DNA of 64,000 bases from a virus, in IMG/VR virus record IMGVR_UViG_3300025430_000015, positions 24,644-88,643 of that record; one strand, 5' to 3'. The translations under genes and the position numbers were made by a program. How positions within the stretch are numbered: position 1 is the stretch's first letter; each line of letters opens with the position of its first letter. Under the pieces are notes generated by a model, which saw only the letters and a program-made list of their open reading frames with translations, did no database searches and had not been told where the DNA came from. This document shows positions 1 through 10,545 of this stretch, piece after piece.

Positions 1-2
1 CA

Positions 3-2126
3 GTAACAACTAATTCTGCAGGCGTTGAAACACTTACAAACAACCAAGCACCTGATGGTGGTATTGGTACTAAAATTTCTGTTAGCCAAGCAAAACCATT
101 TATTACAACAGGAATTGGTGGGAATCCAGCTTATTTCCCAGGGCCTAACTCAATGAACCCAGTTAATTCTTCATTGATTACTGAAGACATTTATTATTGT
201 TCAGCCCCATTTTCTTATTTAAATCTACAAAACCAAACTGAAATTAATAATGCCAAAACTTGGTTGGCACAAAACCACGTTACGGGTAAAAACGATGGAA
301 GACTTTTACTATTAATCAATCAAAGATATAATAAAGTTGTTGCTGTAAGAACAACTAGTGTTCCACAAAAAACTACAGGAAAAAACAACCAAGCAATTGT
401 TGATAAAAGTGTTGATTATTTTCAAGTACACCCTGGTGTAATAGCATATCTTACAAATAACGCAAACGATCCTAAATCGTATGACCCTAAAAATGCTACA
501 AGCAGTATGTACTCAGAAGTTACTTACTTATGGGCAGATCAAACTGTAGTTAACGTTGGTCCACAGAATGGTCTTAATTCAAATCTTATTCAAACAAATG
601 CTAGTGTTAATTCTCAAGATGTATTAAACAATACAGCAATCGTTAATTCAGTTATTAGTAATATGAGAACTCAAGTTGGTCATACTAAATATGTTTATGG
701 TGGCAGAACTCCAGGGGTTGGTTTTGATTGTTCTGGTCTGGTTCAATGGGCATGGAATACAGAATTTAAAAAAAGAAACGTCAATGCTTCATTGAATGCT
801 AATACAAATTCTCAATTTGGTTCTCTTGCGCCGAGTGACAAACAAATGGTCAACGGTCCAGTTCCTTTAAACAACCAAATTTTAGGAACATATTTTGGTG
901 TGAATGCGCAACCACAAGCTGGTGATGCTTTGTATTTTTATAATATGCCAAAAGCAGGTGGAGATAATACACCACCACCGAACCACGTGGCAACATTAAG
1001 CATTGACTTTGGTCAACCTGGACCAAATGGTGAAAAAGCTAACCCCGATCAAGGTTGGTACATTGCAGCACAAACAAGCTCAGGGCCATTAAAAGATCAA
1101 ATTGTTGAACAACCAATATATTGGAGCCAAATTGTTGGCGGTTATAATAATAAAAAAGCTCAAAGCAATGGTTCTATTTATTTAGGAGCTAGACGACCTT
1201 TGTCATTGTTTGGTGGCGCTACTACAACTTTAAATTCAAATAGTTCAAACAATGGTAGTTATTATAATGCTAATGACCCATCACAAAGGTCTGCTTTAAA
1301 CCTTACCAACGCTTTTAATACTCTTTTTCAAGCTCCACAATTTGACGTAAGAGCAAGTGTTATCCAAGGTTCACCAAGAGCGTTTTTACTTGATAACCCA
1401 GTAATGCAAGACATTACACAAATTATGGGTGCTGGTCTTCGTCTATACCAAAGTGCGCCAAATGGTGACTTTGTTGCCTGGTTCCCTGATTACTATGGTA
1501 TTTATGGCACTGATCCAGTTATGGATATTAGCCCAGTAGAAATTATGGATTTCCAAATTTATCATGATGACAACCAATTAGCTACTCACGTAGGTGTCAT
1601 CGGTGATACTACCGGTATTGGTCAACAAGTTAGTTTCCAAGATTATATTACAACAAATGGTATTGTTAGCATCCAAGATACAAGCACTATGGAAATTTTG
1701 TTTGGTACTTATTTGGTTCAAAACAATACTAATAACAATACTACAGGAAATACTCCAACATCTACTAACTTAAAAAATGTCCTTACATTTTTGAATAGAT
1801 ATGGTATGCGACCAATGGTCCAAGAGCAAAGTGTTATTCACAGTCATGCTATTGAATATTTATATGCTTTACAACAATTTATGCTTCAATGGGTTAACCA
1901 ATTTGTTAGCACTGTCCAACTTACATTTATGCCTGAACTTTATCCAGGTATGAGAATAAAGATAAACATGGATCAAAATAACGTTTATCATTTTTATGTA
2001 ATGGGTGTTACTCACCAGGGTAGCCGTTCTGGTGGATTTACTACACAAGTACAATTAACTGCTCCTATGAAGGGTAATAAGATTCTTCACTATGGGCTTG
2101 ATCTAGTGCCGAATGTAATATCATGA
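3..2126 (+). CDS. Baseplate/tail-tip hub protein with NlpC/P60 peptidase domain (5' end outside window)
   Basis: The frame is open back to the left edge, so the N-terminus is missing; the first Met in the window is at 153 and is probably internal. Numbering from that Met, an NlpC/P60 cysteine peptidase lies at about 165-300, with nucleophile Cys193 in GFDCSGLVQWAW and a probable catalytic His278 in PNHVATL. The C-terminal part (about 385-655) looks like a gp27/gpD-type tail hub. Family knowledge: such proteins sit at the tail tip and cut peptidoglycan peptide bonds during DNA entry. It overlaps the collar-domain gene by four bases, and baseplate genes follow. The peptidase call is strong; the hub role is inferred from context and size. 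Confidence 0.8.
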   Translation, partial: VTTNSAGVETLTNNQAPDGGIGTKISVSQAKPFITTGIGGNPAYFPGPNSMNPVNSSLITEDIYYCSAPFSYLNLQNQTEINNAKTWLAQNHVTGKNDGRLLLLINQRYNKVVAVRTTSVPQKTTGKNNQAIVDKSVDYFQVHPGVIAYLTNNANDPKSYDPKNATSSMYSEVTYLWADQTVVNVGPQNGLNSNLIQTNASVNSQDVLNNTAIVNSVISNMRTQVGHTKYVYGGRTPGVGFDCSGLVQWAWNTEFKKRNVNASLNANTNSQFGSLAPSDKQMVNGPVPLNNQILGTYFGVNAQPQAGDALYFYNMPKAGGDNTPPPNHVATLSIDFGQPGPNGEKANPDQGWYIAAQTSSGPLKDQIVEQPIYWSQIVGGYNNKKAQSNGSIYLGARRPLSLFGGATTTLNSNSSNNGSYYNANDPSQRSALNLTNAFNTLFQAPQFDVRASVIQGSPRAFLLDNPVMQDITQIMGAGLRLYQSAPNGDFVAWFPDYYGIYGTDPVMDISPVEIMDFQIYHDDNQLATHVGVIGDTTGIGQQVSFQDYITTNGIVSIQDTSTMEILFGTYLVQNNTNNNTTGNTPTSTNLKNVLTFLNRYGMRPMVQEQSVIHSHAIEYLYALQQFMLQWVNQFVSTVQLTFMPELYPGMRIKINMDQNNVYHFYVMGVTHQGSRSGGFTTQVQLTAPMKGNKILHYGLDLVPNVIS

Positions 2127-3391
2127 GTGTTACAGGAAATCCATATGATAAAAAAATGGGCGTTATTAAAGTACGCCTTACATCACTTCCACAACTTCAT
2201 CCTTTTAGCCTAGCAAACAATGCTGCACAAAATTATTATTGTCTAGCTTTAGACACAAAAGGTTTTCAAGTTGAAATCGATCTCCAAGCTATGCCACCAG
2301 GAGTTACACTTGCTCAATTACAACCTAACCAAGTTTGGTGGGTAGAAAAAAGAACAACATTATATAGGTTATATCTATACGGTGGCATATTTGATAGCAC
2401 AAAAAATCAAGTAGTTAGTACAACACCTCTACCGAGCAGTGCAGCAACAGGAGGAGTACCTGCAGGAACGCTTCTTGATTTTGCTGGCCCTGTTGCACCA
2501 TCTGGGTATCTTCTATGTGATGGATCTAGTTATTCTACAACTACATATAGTGGTCTATTCAATGCCATTAGTTATACATGGGGTGGAACTGGATCTAGTT
2601 TTAACGTACCTGATCTTAGAGGTCGTACAACGATTGGTGCAGGCAGTGGTACAGGGCTTACCCTTAGAGCTTTAGCTACTTATAGCGGTGAAGAAACTCA
2701 CGTATTGGTATCTGGAGAAACTCCTTTAGTAGCTCACTCCCATGGATTCTCAGTGCCTGCACAAACAGGCCTTACAACTAGTACAGGAACTAGCAATACT
2801 GTCAGTTTGAATACAGCCGGTGGATCTACTGGTTCAGGATCTACAGGAACTGGTACTACCAATTCAACTACTACTGTGGCAGGTAGTGCTAGTATTAGTT
2901 CTGGTACTACAGGAACCGGTACTGCTAATATTAGTGCTAGTACAAGTGTAAGTATAACAGATCCTGGTCACACACATAGTGCTGGATCTTATGCTTTTAT
3001 GGTATACAACACTACTGGTGGTGGAAACCTTTATGGTACCGGAACCCCTAGTAACCACTTTGGTACTGCTAACCCAACTCAATCTGCAACAACAGGTATT
3101 ACTTCTAGTGCTACTACTTCTGGTAGTGACTCTGGTCACACTCACAGTCTATCTGGTGTTAGTGTTAGCATCCCTTCACTCACCGTTAATGGTGCTACTA
3201 TACCTGCACTTTCGATTCCATCTCTTTCTATTGCTTCTCAAGCAGTTACCGGTAGCGTATCTATTCCTGGTCTTGCTTTTACAGTGCCTGCCCAAACGGG
3301 GCTTACAACCAGCGGAAACACCGCTACAACAGCTTCTGGCCACAATAATATGCAGCCATATGCCGTAGTTACCAAGATCATCAAGTATTGA
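2123..3391 (+). CDS. Tail fibre/collar protein with phage tail-collar domain and HxH motifs
   Basis: Starts inside the upstream gene (ATGA overlap). Residues 1-90 form a compact domain of unknown type. A tail-collar domain follows at about 113-190, with the hallmark APSGYLLCDGSSYSTTTYSGL and a later PDLRGRTTIGAG. The rest is a Ser/Thr/Gly-rich beta repeat region with two GHTHS motifs. HxH pairs of this kind bind metal along the shaft of T4 gp12-like short fibres. Probable role is receptor contact or a baseplate fibre. The low-complexity repeats suggest fast variation of the tip. The collar domain is clear; the receptor role is inferred. Confidence 0.8.
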   Translation: MSVTGNPYDKKMGVIKVRLTSLPQLHPFSLANNAAQNYYCLALDTKGFQVEIDLQAMPPGVTLAQLQPNQVWWVEKRTTLYRLYLYGGIFDSTKNQVVSTTPLPSSAATGGVPAGTLLDFAGPVAPSGYLLCDGSSYSTTTYSGLFNAISYTWGGTGSSFNVPDLRGRTTIGAGSGTGLTLRALATYSGEETHVLVSGETPLVAHSHGFSVPAQTGLTTSTGTSNTVSLNTAGGSTGSGSTGTGTTNSTTTVAGSASISSGTTGTGTANISASTSVSITDPGHTHSAGSYAFMVYNTTGGGNLYGTGTPSNHFGTANPTQSATTGITSSATTSGSDSGHTHSLSGVSVSIPSLTVNGATIPALSIPSLSIASQAVTGSVSIPGLAFTVPAQTGLTTSGNTATTASGHNNMQPYAVVTKIIKY

Positions 3392-3423
3392 TGTATAAAA
3401 AGCCCTATTTTGCCTAAGATACT

Positions 3424-3876
3424 ATGAAGACTATAACAGTTAGCAACGGTGATATTAAACTTAGTACAGGAAAAATACAGTTTTCCACAGGTAATGCTAA
3501 GTTAGTACAAGACATATCTTTATGGCTAAAAGAACCCATTGGCACTGGATTCACCACGCCTAACTTTGGTAGCCTATTGCCACAATTGGTTGGTGGGACA
3601 CAATCTGCATCAACCATTAGTACAGTAACAAACGAAATCATTCGCGTATTACAACTATACCAGGGTCAACAAGCATTATATCTACAACAAGCACAAAATA
3701 CAGCACAGCTTGCCAACTGGAATAAAAGTGAAATTATACAAAACATTGTATCGGTAAATGTATCGATACAGAATACAACAATATTTGCCGCTATTGCTTT
3801 AAACACTTTGAATAACAATACGGTAAATCTTAATCTGACGATCAATAGCAACGGAGTGAATATAACTAATGGCTGA
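3424..3876 (+). CDS. Baseplate wedge protein, gp25/GpW-like
   Basis: 150 aa. The segment KLVQDISLWLKEPIGTGFT followed by TPNFGSLLPQLVGG matches the conserved core of gp25-like baseplate proteins, and the helical stretch about 65-95 fits too. In T4 and related myoviruses gp25 nucleates sheath assembly on the baseplate. It lies between the collar gene and the baseplate-J gene, as expected for this module, and overlaps the J gene by eight bases. No good Shine-Dalgarno is visible before the ATG, so translation may be coupled to the upstream gene. Confidence 0.75.
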   Translation: MKTITVSNGDIKLSTGKIQFSTGNAKLVQDISLWLKEPIGTGFTTPNFGSLLPQLVGGTQSASTISTVTNEIIRVLQLYQGQQALYLQQAQNTAQLANWNKSEIIQNIVSVNVSIQNTTIFAAIALNTLNNNTVNLNLTINSNGVNITNG

Positions 3877-6346
3877 TACCTCAGGAGTTCTCGCTAGGCT
3901 ACAAGCCGCCCTTTCAGTATACGACCCCACCTGGGACGTCAGCGTTGGTACAGCCACGTATAAAATCCTAGAATCTGTTGCAAAAGAAATTGCTCTTGCT
4001 AACAATAACTCTGTTCTTCAAACATATAGTTATGATGTTAACACAAAGAATGGTATTGAATTAGATACATTTTGTAACTTGTTTGGTGTTTATCGCCAAT
4101 TTGGTAAAAGAGCTTCTGGGCTTGCAACTTTTTCTGTTAATACTCCATCAACTAACATTATTGATATCCCACTAGGTACACAAATTGCTGTACCAATTGG
4201 CACTAATTATACGTCTGCAATTTACTACGCAACTTCTGCACCAGCAATTATTGGCGTTGGTAGCACATCCGTTGACGTTCCAATCATTGCAACACTACCT
4301 GGAGCTTATGGCAATGTACCAACTGGTGCAATTACTACAAAAGTTAGTTCACTTGTTGGTATTACATCAGTAGTTAACAATAGTGCAATAACTGGTGGTC
4401 TTGACCCAGAAAGTGATGCTTCTTTACGAGCTAGATGGCAAAGCACAGCTTTTAACAACAACATTGGTACACAAGGTAAGTATATTCTTACTGCTCTTCA
4501 AGATCCAAACGTAACTCTTGCTAACACAGTTAGTCAACAGACTTTCTATAGCGAACAACTACAAATTAATTCATCAATCAGTGGAACAGGCAATGCATTT
4601 ACCATGCTGCTTGTAGCTTATTCTGGTATGACTAGCGTAATTAGTGGTACTACTTTTAGTGGGACCACAGTCGTTGCAAGCAGTGGATTTACCGGTTCAG
4701 TTACTGGTAGTGCGTTAGCTTCTGGAATAACTGCAATGATCAGTGGTGTTGCACCAAACTATCAAATTGTTGCATCACCTAACTCAAATACTAATACAGT
4801 CAATGGAACAGGTGTTTTAATTAATTATAGCGCAGGTTTACCATATCGTATAATGATTGGTAGCGGTACTTCTATCCCAGGTGCAAGCGTTACTACCAGT
4901 GGCGTTACCACTGTAAGTGGTGTTAGTTACTATAGTTATATTCAAAGTGCAAACCCTGACATTGGTACTAGCGGTACATTGTCATATAATGGTACTTTTG
5001 GTGGATATGTCTACCCGCAGGGTAATGAATTAATTGGTTCAAACCTTAATACGCCTTCACAAATAGTATACGCAAACAACACTGATTATTACTATCCTAC
5101 AAACCCAACTGCCCCTCTAGTAGTAACTATTGCAAACAATGCCAACCAAACTGCACTATTTGCTGGCAACCAAATACAATTAATTTCAGAATATTGCCCA
5201 GCATCAAGTAGGTCTATAACACTTGCTAGTGGTAATTTTATTGATATCTTTATTAATGGTACGTCAGCTTCTTCAGCAACTGAACAAGTTGTTCAAGTTG
5301 TTTTTAATCCATCATTTACTTTAAGTTCAGGCAACGCGATTGCTAGTCTAAACACTGTTAACTACACATTGGCTAGTGGTGCTGTAGCAACTACAAACTC
5401 AACAATTGCTAATGATATTTATATCCCATTAAACCAACAACCTGTTATCAACTTCCCATCTCAGTTGTCTACATCAACTAGTGGAATAGCAGACAATATT
5501 TATCTTTACAATGTTGGCACAAGTAGTGGTACTACTTACCCAATTGCTTTAAATAAATATCCATGGGTAACGTTTACAGGTACGGTTGTATCAGGAGCAA
5601 CTACGAATGGAACAACATTTATTCCAGTAACAAATGCCAATGGTCTATCACAGTTATACCCAGGTTTAGCACTCGCTAATAGTGCAATTGCATCAGGATC
5701 TGGTTACTATATTACACAAGTAACATCCAGTGGTGTTTATGTAAATCAAAATATTACTGCACCATCAGGTACTGCAACTACAGCAGCAATTAGCGGTAAA
5801 ACTTTAGTTTACCCAATTTATGACACAACAGACAATAAAAATAGTGTACTACAAACAACTGGCCTTGCATTTGATGTAACAACGCCACCAAGTGGTTGGC
5901 CTGCATTGCCAACACTTATGTCATGGTTGAAATACAACCATAATTATAATAGCGATGTAGTTTCTGTAGAAACGTTGGTACAACAAAGTAGACCATTAGG
6001 AACAAACACTCTTGTTCACCAAGCAAACTATATCAACCTGGTTCTTAACCTTAGAATTGTGTTCTCATCTGGGTTTACTCCAACTTCAGTTGAAACAAAT
6101 ATTGCTAATAACCTTGCTACTTATTTTAGTAGTTTTTATTATCTTGGAAGTATTTCTTTCTCGACTCTTGCAGCTCAAATCCTATCAGTGCCAGGGGTAT
6201 CAAACGTTAAAGTAACAAGTATTAATACTGTTGCTTTAGATGGAACAATACTCACTACACAATCTAGTGATTTTAACCTTGCAAGCAACCAATTACCATT
6301 GCTTAACGCAATTAACTTTACAGTTAAGGGAAATAGTAATTTCTAA
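3869..6346 (+). CDS. Baseplate J-like protein (gp6/gpJ family)
   Basis: 825 aa. The N-terminal part carries the baseplate-J pattern: a domain rising to NKTNGIELDTFC-type sequence near 75-85, then GTQIAVPIGTNYTSAIYYAT, then GAYGNVPTGAITTKVSSLVG and the typical GGLDPESDASLRARW segment near 180-195. The middle is expanded by Ser/Gly/Thr-rich beta sequence, so the protein is long for the family. The C-terminus (from about 690) resembles the J-family end, with LNLRIVFSSGFTPTSVETNI. It would form the baseplate wedge of a contractile tail. It overlaps the next gene by one base. Confidence 0.85.
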   Translation: MADTSGVLARLQAALSVYDPTWDVSVGTATYKILESVAKEIALANNNSVLQTYSYDVNTKNGIELDTFCNLFGVYRQFGKRASGLATFSVNTPSTNIIDIPLGTQIAVPIGTNYTSAIYYATSAPAIIGVGSTSVDVPIIATLPGAYGNVPTGAITTKVSSLVGITSVVNNSAITGGLDPESDASLRARWQSTAFNNNIGTQGKYILTALQDPNVTLANTVSQQTFYSEQLQINSSISGTGNAFTMLLVAYSGMTSVISGTTFSGTTVVASSGFTGSVTGSALASGITAMISGVAPNYQIVASPNSNTNTVNGTGVLINYSAGLPYRIMIGSGTSIPGASVTTSGVTTVSGVSYYSYIQSANPDIGTSGTLSYNGTFGGYVYPQGNELIGSNLNTPSQIVYANNTDYYYPTNPTAPLVVTIANNANQTALFAGNQIQLISEYCPASSRSITLASGNFIDIFINGTSASSATEQVVQVVFNPSFTLSSGNAIASLNTVNYTLASGAVATTNSTIANDIYIPLNQQPVINFPSQLSTSTSGIADNIYLYNVGTSSGTTYPIALNKYPWVTFTGTVVSGATTNGTTFIPVTNANGLSQLYPGLALANSAIASGSGYYITQVTSSGVYVNQNITAPSGTATTAAISGKTLVYPIYDTTDNKNSVLQTTGLAFDVTTPPSGWPALPTLMSWLKYNHNYNSDVVSVETLVQQSRPLGTNTLVHQANYINLVLNLRIVFSSGFTPTSVETNIANNLATYFSSFYYLGSISFSTLAAQILSVPGVSNVKVTSINTVALDGTILTTQSSDFNLASNQLPLLNAINFTVKGNSNF

Positions 6347-7302
6347 TGGCTGGTAATCTTTTCCCCACTGCTTTGCACTCTACCTTTATACAAAAGGTAA
6401 GTAATTTTCCAGATGATATTTATGATTTTAATAGTGGTGATGACCTCACCACGTTAATGAATATTTTGCTTGGCAACAGTGGTACTGGACAACTTAACAA
6501 CCTACAGCTTGCTGCAAGGCTTGGTCAGCAAAATATAGAATTTAATAATTTAGATACAATACTTGGATTAATTCTTAATGTAAAAAGAACTGCTCCTGAA
6601 ATCTATAGTTTTGCTACAAATCCTTTTATTGATCAATTGACTGATGCTCAATGGCAAGAAATCAGTACAAAAGATGCAAGTTATCGTGAAAGACTTATGG
6701 GAGCTGCAGAAGCTTTTCAAATAGGTTCAACGCTGTGGGGCGTTCTCACTATGTGTGAAGCATTAACACAAACAAAGTTTTATGTTGTAGAAAGTTGGAG
6801 AACACCCGGTTATGGAAGATCGGGCGTTAACCCAGCCCAAGAAATAGTTCTTATTCCTTTAATGGATTCTACTAACAATAGTGGTTTCTTTACTTGGGAT
6901 CAAAGCAAAGTTAATACAATTTTGAATACTATAAAGTATTTTACATTTAATAATTTTGTAATTAGCTTTGGTTCGCCTATTAATACACTTACTCAAATTT
7001 CTGGAAACTACGTAGCAACTAACGGTGGTTATTCAGAATACTTTCATTTGCAAACATCTGTGAATGCAAACGGTTTGAACTCACCTGGAAATATACAACC
7101 AGGTGCTAACACAAGATATTGGGTAAAGAATAATACAAGCAGCGTAGCTCCACATTTTGCTCACTTGCAAACACAAGAAATAATTATTGACTTAACAGGG
7201 AATATTAATTTTGTTAGCAGTACTGATCCAACTGGTTTCCCAGAAAACAGCGTTGCTCTTCCTTCTATCCAAGTTACATCAACAGTCTATGGTGCACAAT
7301 AA
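6346..7302 (+). CDS. Baseplate/tail protein following gpJ
   Basis: 318 aa, no family recognised with certainty. A helical stretch at about 105-150 (ASYRERLMGAAEAFQIGSTL) is followed by beta-rich sequence with two Trp-containing motifs. Its position directly after baseplate J, with one-base overlaps on both sides, is where gpI-like wedge proteins sit in P2-like and actinophage modules. Baseplate wedge is therefore the best guess from context only. Confidence 0.5.
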   Translation: MAGNLFPTALHSTFIQKVSNFPDDIYDFNSGDDLTTLMNILLGNSGTGQLNNLQLAARLGQQNIEFNNLDTILGLILNVKRTAPEIYSFATNPFIDQLTDAQWQEISTKDASYRERLMGAAEAFQIGSTLWGVLTMCEALTQTKFYVVESWRTPGYGRSGVNPAQEIVLIPLMDSTNNSGFFTWDQSKVNTILNTIKYFTFNNFVISFGSPINTLTQISGNYVATNGGYSEYFHLQTSVNANGLNSPGNIQPGANTRYWVKNNTSSVAPHFAHLQTQEIIIDLTGNINFVSSTDPTGFPENSVALPSIQVTSTVYGAQ

Positions 7303-10300
7303 TGCCAATTTTACCAAACAATACAGACCCCTCAAAAGAATACGTAACGCAATCGGTTAATCCGCCTTTAACTATTGACGGTGTTGTCTATAATAAAATT
7401 TATTCACACACTGGTGTAATTGATACTTTATCAAATATTCAAAGCACTGGATATTCAGATCCCAATGTAAACATTTTTAATCAATCAAATAGTATTATTA
7501 GTTTTGATCCACAACTACAAAAATCATGGATCTCAAGTACTGATTTTGGTGGACCTACAAGTAATCCTGTAGTAATTACTTACGATATTGTAAATACTAC
7601 TTATTACAACAATATTGTTTTTGATGTGCTTAACGTACCTTGTTTTGTTGAGATACTAGACGAGAATGATAATCCATTGCCCGGTTCCTCAACATTCTCA
7701 ATTGCCGGTGGTGGAGACATTTACACAACTACTAATTGGTTGCGTTTAGAATACAATGCACCAACTAACCCAACACCAGCTACAGTATCAGGTACAAATG
7801 GAACAAGTAATTTTACTTATCCATTAACTGGTGTAAGCGAAATATCTATTCGCATTACAAGGAATAAAACTGTTCAATCTAACTCGGGTAATGGAAATAC
7901 TTTAACAAATATTGCTTATTCAGTAGGTGTACAAAACTTTAGTATCAAATTAATTGTTAAAAATAATTCTGATATTCCTGCCGCGGTTGTTAGTGGTTCT
8001 AATTCTATTATTACACAAAATCGTTTTAATTTTGTAGAAACATATTCTTATTCAGTTAATAGTGTTTCTAATATGTTTGTTAATGATTCAACATATTGGA
8101 AATGTGCTCCACAACCTGTAAAAGACTCAATCGTATATTTTTATATGAAAGTTAGCGATCCAACGCCAAAAACAATTAATAGACTATACATTGATCCATT
8201 GTACAGTGGTTGCAAATTTAATGTCTATTACACTATTCAATCAACAATTAGTGGTACAGTAGATCCAAGCACTTTCTCTTGGACGCCTATTCAAAGAGAT
8301 TTTTCTTTAAGAAAAGGTTTATACGATTTACCAACCGTAAGCTGCACGTATTTAAAAATTGAATTTATAAAACTTATACCAGAAGTATATGACCTGCCAT
8401 TGGATTCAATTAATAAAACTATTAATGTTTTTCCTTATGATGTTGAAAATTACTTCTCTCAACTAGAAGCAAATATTATTGACGGTAATGCAGTAAAATA
8501 TGCAATTACTAACCCAGGTGCTATTGGTGTTTCAACTATCTTAAACCAACAGATTAGTAACTCAACTATCCTGGGTAATGCAACTGCAAATATTGGTAAT
8601 AATTCTACTTTTCCAAGTCTTGCAAATCTTAACTCAACACAGATTAATAATCCTACTACACAATCTATAAATACAAGTTCATATATCATTGACCCAAGTA
8701 TTAGTTACAAACTATTAGATTCTAATGGTAATTATAACTATAGTTCATATAATGAATTCCTTCAAAGAAGATTTCCAGACAATCGTGTCCATGTTTATAA
8801 TCAAGTAAACATTAATCAAACTTGGCACCAAGCCTACTTTACTGGTATTAGATACATTACTTCATTTTTTGAAAATAATTTTGATGATCTACGTGGAACA
8901 CCACAAAATTTTATTTCAAGCAATGGATCAAACACAGGATTCTCTAGCCAAGGTGTTGATTACATTAACCTTAATGTTGACGAAATTGCAGTAACACCAT
9001 GGTTCTCTACCATTGATAGTTTTAACGCATTTAATATTGGTGGTTTAACTACTGACTGGCAAAGTTTTTTAACTCAAGGCAATACAATTAGCAATGATAA
9101 TACATTGATGAATAACATTAGTGCTGCAACTTTAAGCACCATGCTCATTAATGCTAGCGGTACAAAAATAGGTACGCTTGGTACAAGTACTATTTATGCA
9201 ATATCTGGTCAACCTAATACTCAATATGGTATCCAATCAGCAGCGTATTCTTTTGGCAATAATATTCTTAATTACTACAACGCTAATTTCCTACCATACT
9301 CTGGATCAATTTTAAATTGGTCAGGTCTTGGTGGTACTACAATAACTGGTACATCTGTAAATTATTATAATCCATCAACGGGTCTTAGTGGCACTGCTAG
9401 CGGACTAAGTGTTAGCGGTGGGAACTATACAGCAGCATTTAACTTTACTATACCAAACGTCAATGCAAGTGGTATCCAAACTTGGCAATTGCAATTTGGT
9501 GCACCATCGTTTGGTGTAGTTGGTTATGCAAGCTATACACAAGCCGGTGGGTTTAATTACTACTTTTTAACCAATGTCCAAGCTTCTGGTTCTACTAATA
9601 TTAGTCTAAAAACTAGATTTATTAATCCAACAACTAATAATGTAATCTCTGGAACTACTGTGAGTGGTAGTACAGTTGCTGTAACTTCTGGATTTAATAT
9701 AGCTACTGTTACTGGAACTAATTATAGCACTTCAATACCATCAAATACAATTCAATTAGTGATTAGTGGTAGCGCAAGCGTACCATATTCACTATATCAA
9801 TTAGGTGTTTTCACTCAACCAACTAATAAATGGATTGGGCCATCCGACCATAGCAATATGAGAGTTAGTGGAACAGTACGTGTACTATTGCCAAAAAATA
9901 ATGCAGGAACTTATAGAGCAAGTCTTATTGGCACTGATGTATTAGGTAACTTATCTGAACTAGCTTATAAAATTTATACACCAGGAACTATGCCAATAAA
10001 TACTTGGTTCGATGTAGAACTAGAAGGATTTACCGGTAGCAATTACGTATCATTCGTAATGGTTATAAGGCAGATTGTACCAACAATTAACGAAATTTTT
10101 TATGTAAGTATGCTTGCACCATTCTATCACCCAGTGCGTTATGAATTTACTAATACACAAAACAACAATATTACTGGAAAAACAGGTTGGTATCCAATCA
10201 CTCTTGGTGTAAATGATGCAAATAGTTTTATAAGTACTGCATCTGGATTACCAGCCAGTGGAATACAAATACGTATGACAGCTCTAGACCCTAATGTTTA

Positions 10301-10514
10301 TGTAACTGGAGTAAGTATTATTCCACAATATAAACAAAACTCATATTACTCTAATCTTGATATAAATTACATTGGAGTGAGTAAAACCAACGAAATTAGT
10401 TCACGACGTAATATTAGTAGTAAACCTTATTTTCAGTTGAATTCTGAATATCATCCAGCTATTTTTAATATAAATAGGATCTCAAGCAATGTAAATCTTT
10501 ACAACGTAGATTGA
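7302..10514 (+). CDS. Large beta-rich tail fibre/baseplate structural protein
   Basis: 1070 aa, rich in Asn, Ser, Thr and Tyr, with long beta-type stretches and almost no charged helices. Segments such as MRVSGTVRVLLPKNNAGTY near 865 look like carbohydrate-binding or jelly-roll modules. No enzymatic motif was seen. It ends the tail operon, and the next gene starts after a 31-base gap. By size and place it is likely a peripheral baseplate or fibre protein. Confidence 0.55.
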   Translation: MPILPNNTDPSKEYVTQSVNPPLTIDGVVYNKIYSHTGVIDTLSNIQSTGYSDPNVNIFNQSNSIISFDPQLQKSWISSTDFGGPTSNPVVITYDIVNTTYYNNIVFDVLNVPCFVEILDENDNPLPGSSTFSIAGGGDIYTTTNWLRLEYNAPTNPTPATVSGTNGTSNFTYPLTGVSEISIRITRNKTVQSNSGNGNTLTNIAYSVGVQNFSIKLIVKNNSDIPAAVVSGSNSIITQNRFNFVETYSYSVNSVSNMFVNDSTYWKCAPQPVKDSIVYFYMKVSDPTPKTINRLYIDPLYSGCKFNVYYTIQSTISGTVDPSTFSWTPIQRDFSLRKGLYDLPTVSCTYLKIEFIKLIPEVYDLPLDSINKTINVFPYDVENYFSQLEANIIDGNAVKYAITNPGAIGVSTILNQQISNSTILGNATANIGNNSTFPSLANLNSTQINNPTTQSINTSSYIIDPSISYKLLDSNGNYNYSSYNEFLQRRFPDNRVHVYNQVNINQTWHQAYFTGIRYITSFFENNFDDLRGTPQNFISSNGSNTGFSSQGVDYINLNVDEIAVTPWFSTIDSFNAFNIGGLTTDWQSFLTQGNTISNDNTLMNNISAATLSTMLINASGTKIGTLGTSTIYAISGQPNTQYGIQSAAYSFGNNILNYYNANFLPYSGSILNWSGLGGTTITGTSVNYYNPSTGLSGTASGLSVSGGNYTAAFNFTIPNVNASGIQTWQLQFGAPSFGVVGYASYTQAGGFNYYFLTNVQASGSTNISLKTRFINPTTNNVISGTTVSGSTVAVTSGFNIATVTGTNYSTSIPSNTIQLVISGSASVPYSLYQLGVFTQPTNKWIGPSDHSNMRVSGTVRVLLPKNNAGTYRASLIGTDVLGNLSELAYKIYTPGTMPINTWFDVELEGFTGSNYVSFVMVIRQIVPTINEIFYVSMLAPFYHPVRYEFTNTQNNNITGKTGWYPITLGVNDANSFISTASGLPASGIQIRMTALDPNVYVTGVSIIPQYKQNSYYSNLDINYIGVSKTNEISSRRNISSKPYFQLNSEYHPAIFNINRISSNVNLYNVD

Positions 10515-10545
10515 TTTTCTCTGTTGTTTATGGTAATATTTACTC

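Noticed and set aside
2864-3145. Minus-strand open frame inside the collar-fibre gene
   Set aside because: A shadow of the Ser/Thr/Gly repeat coding sequence; no start signal and no sensible protein composition.
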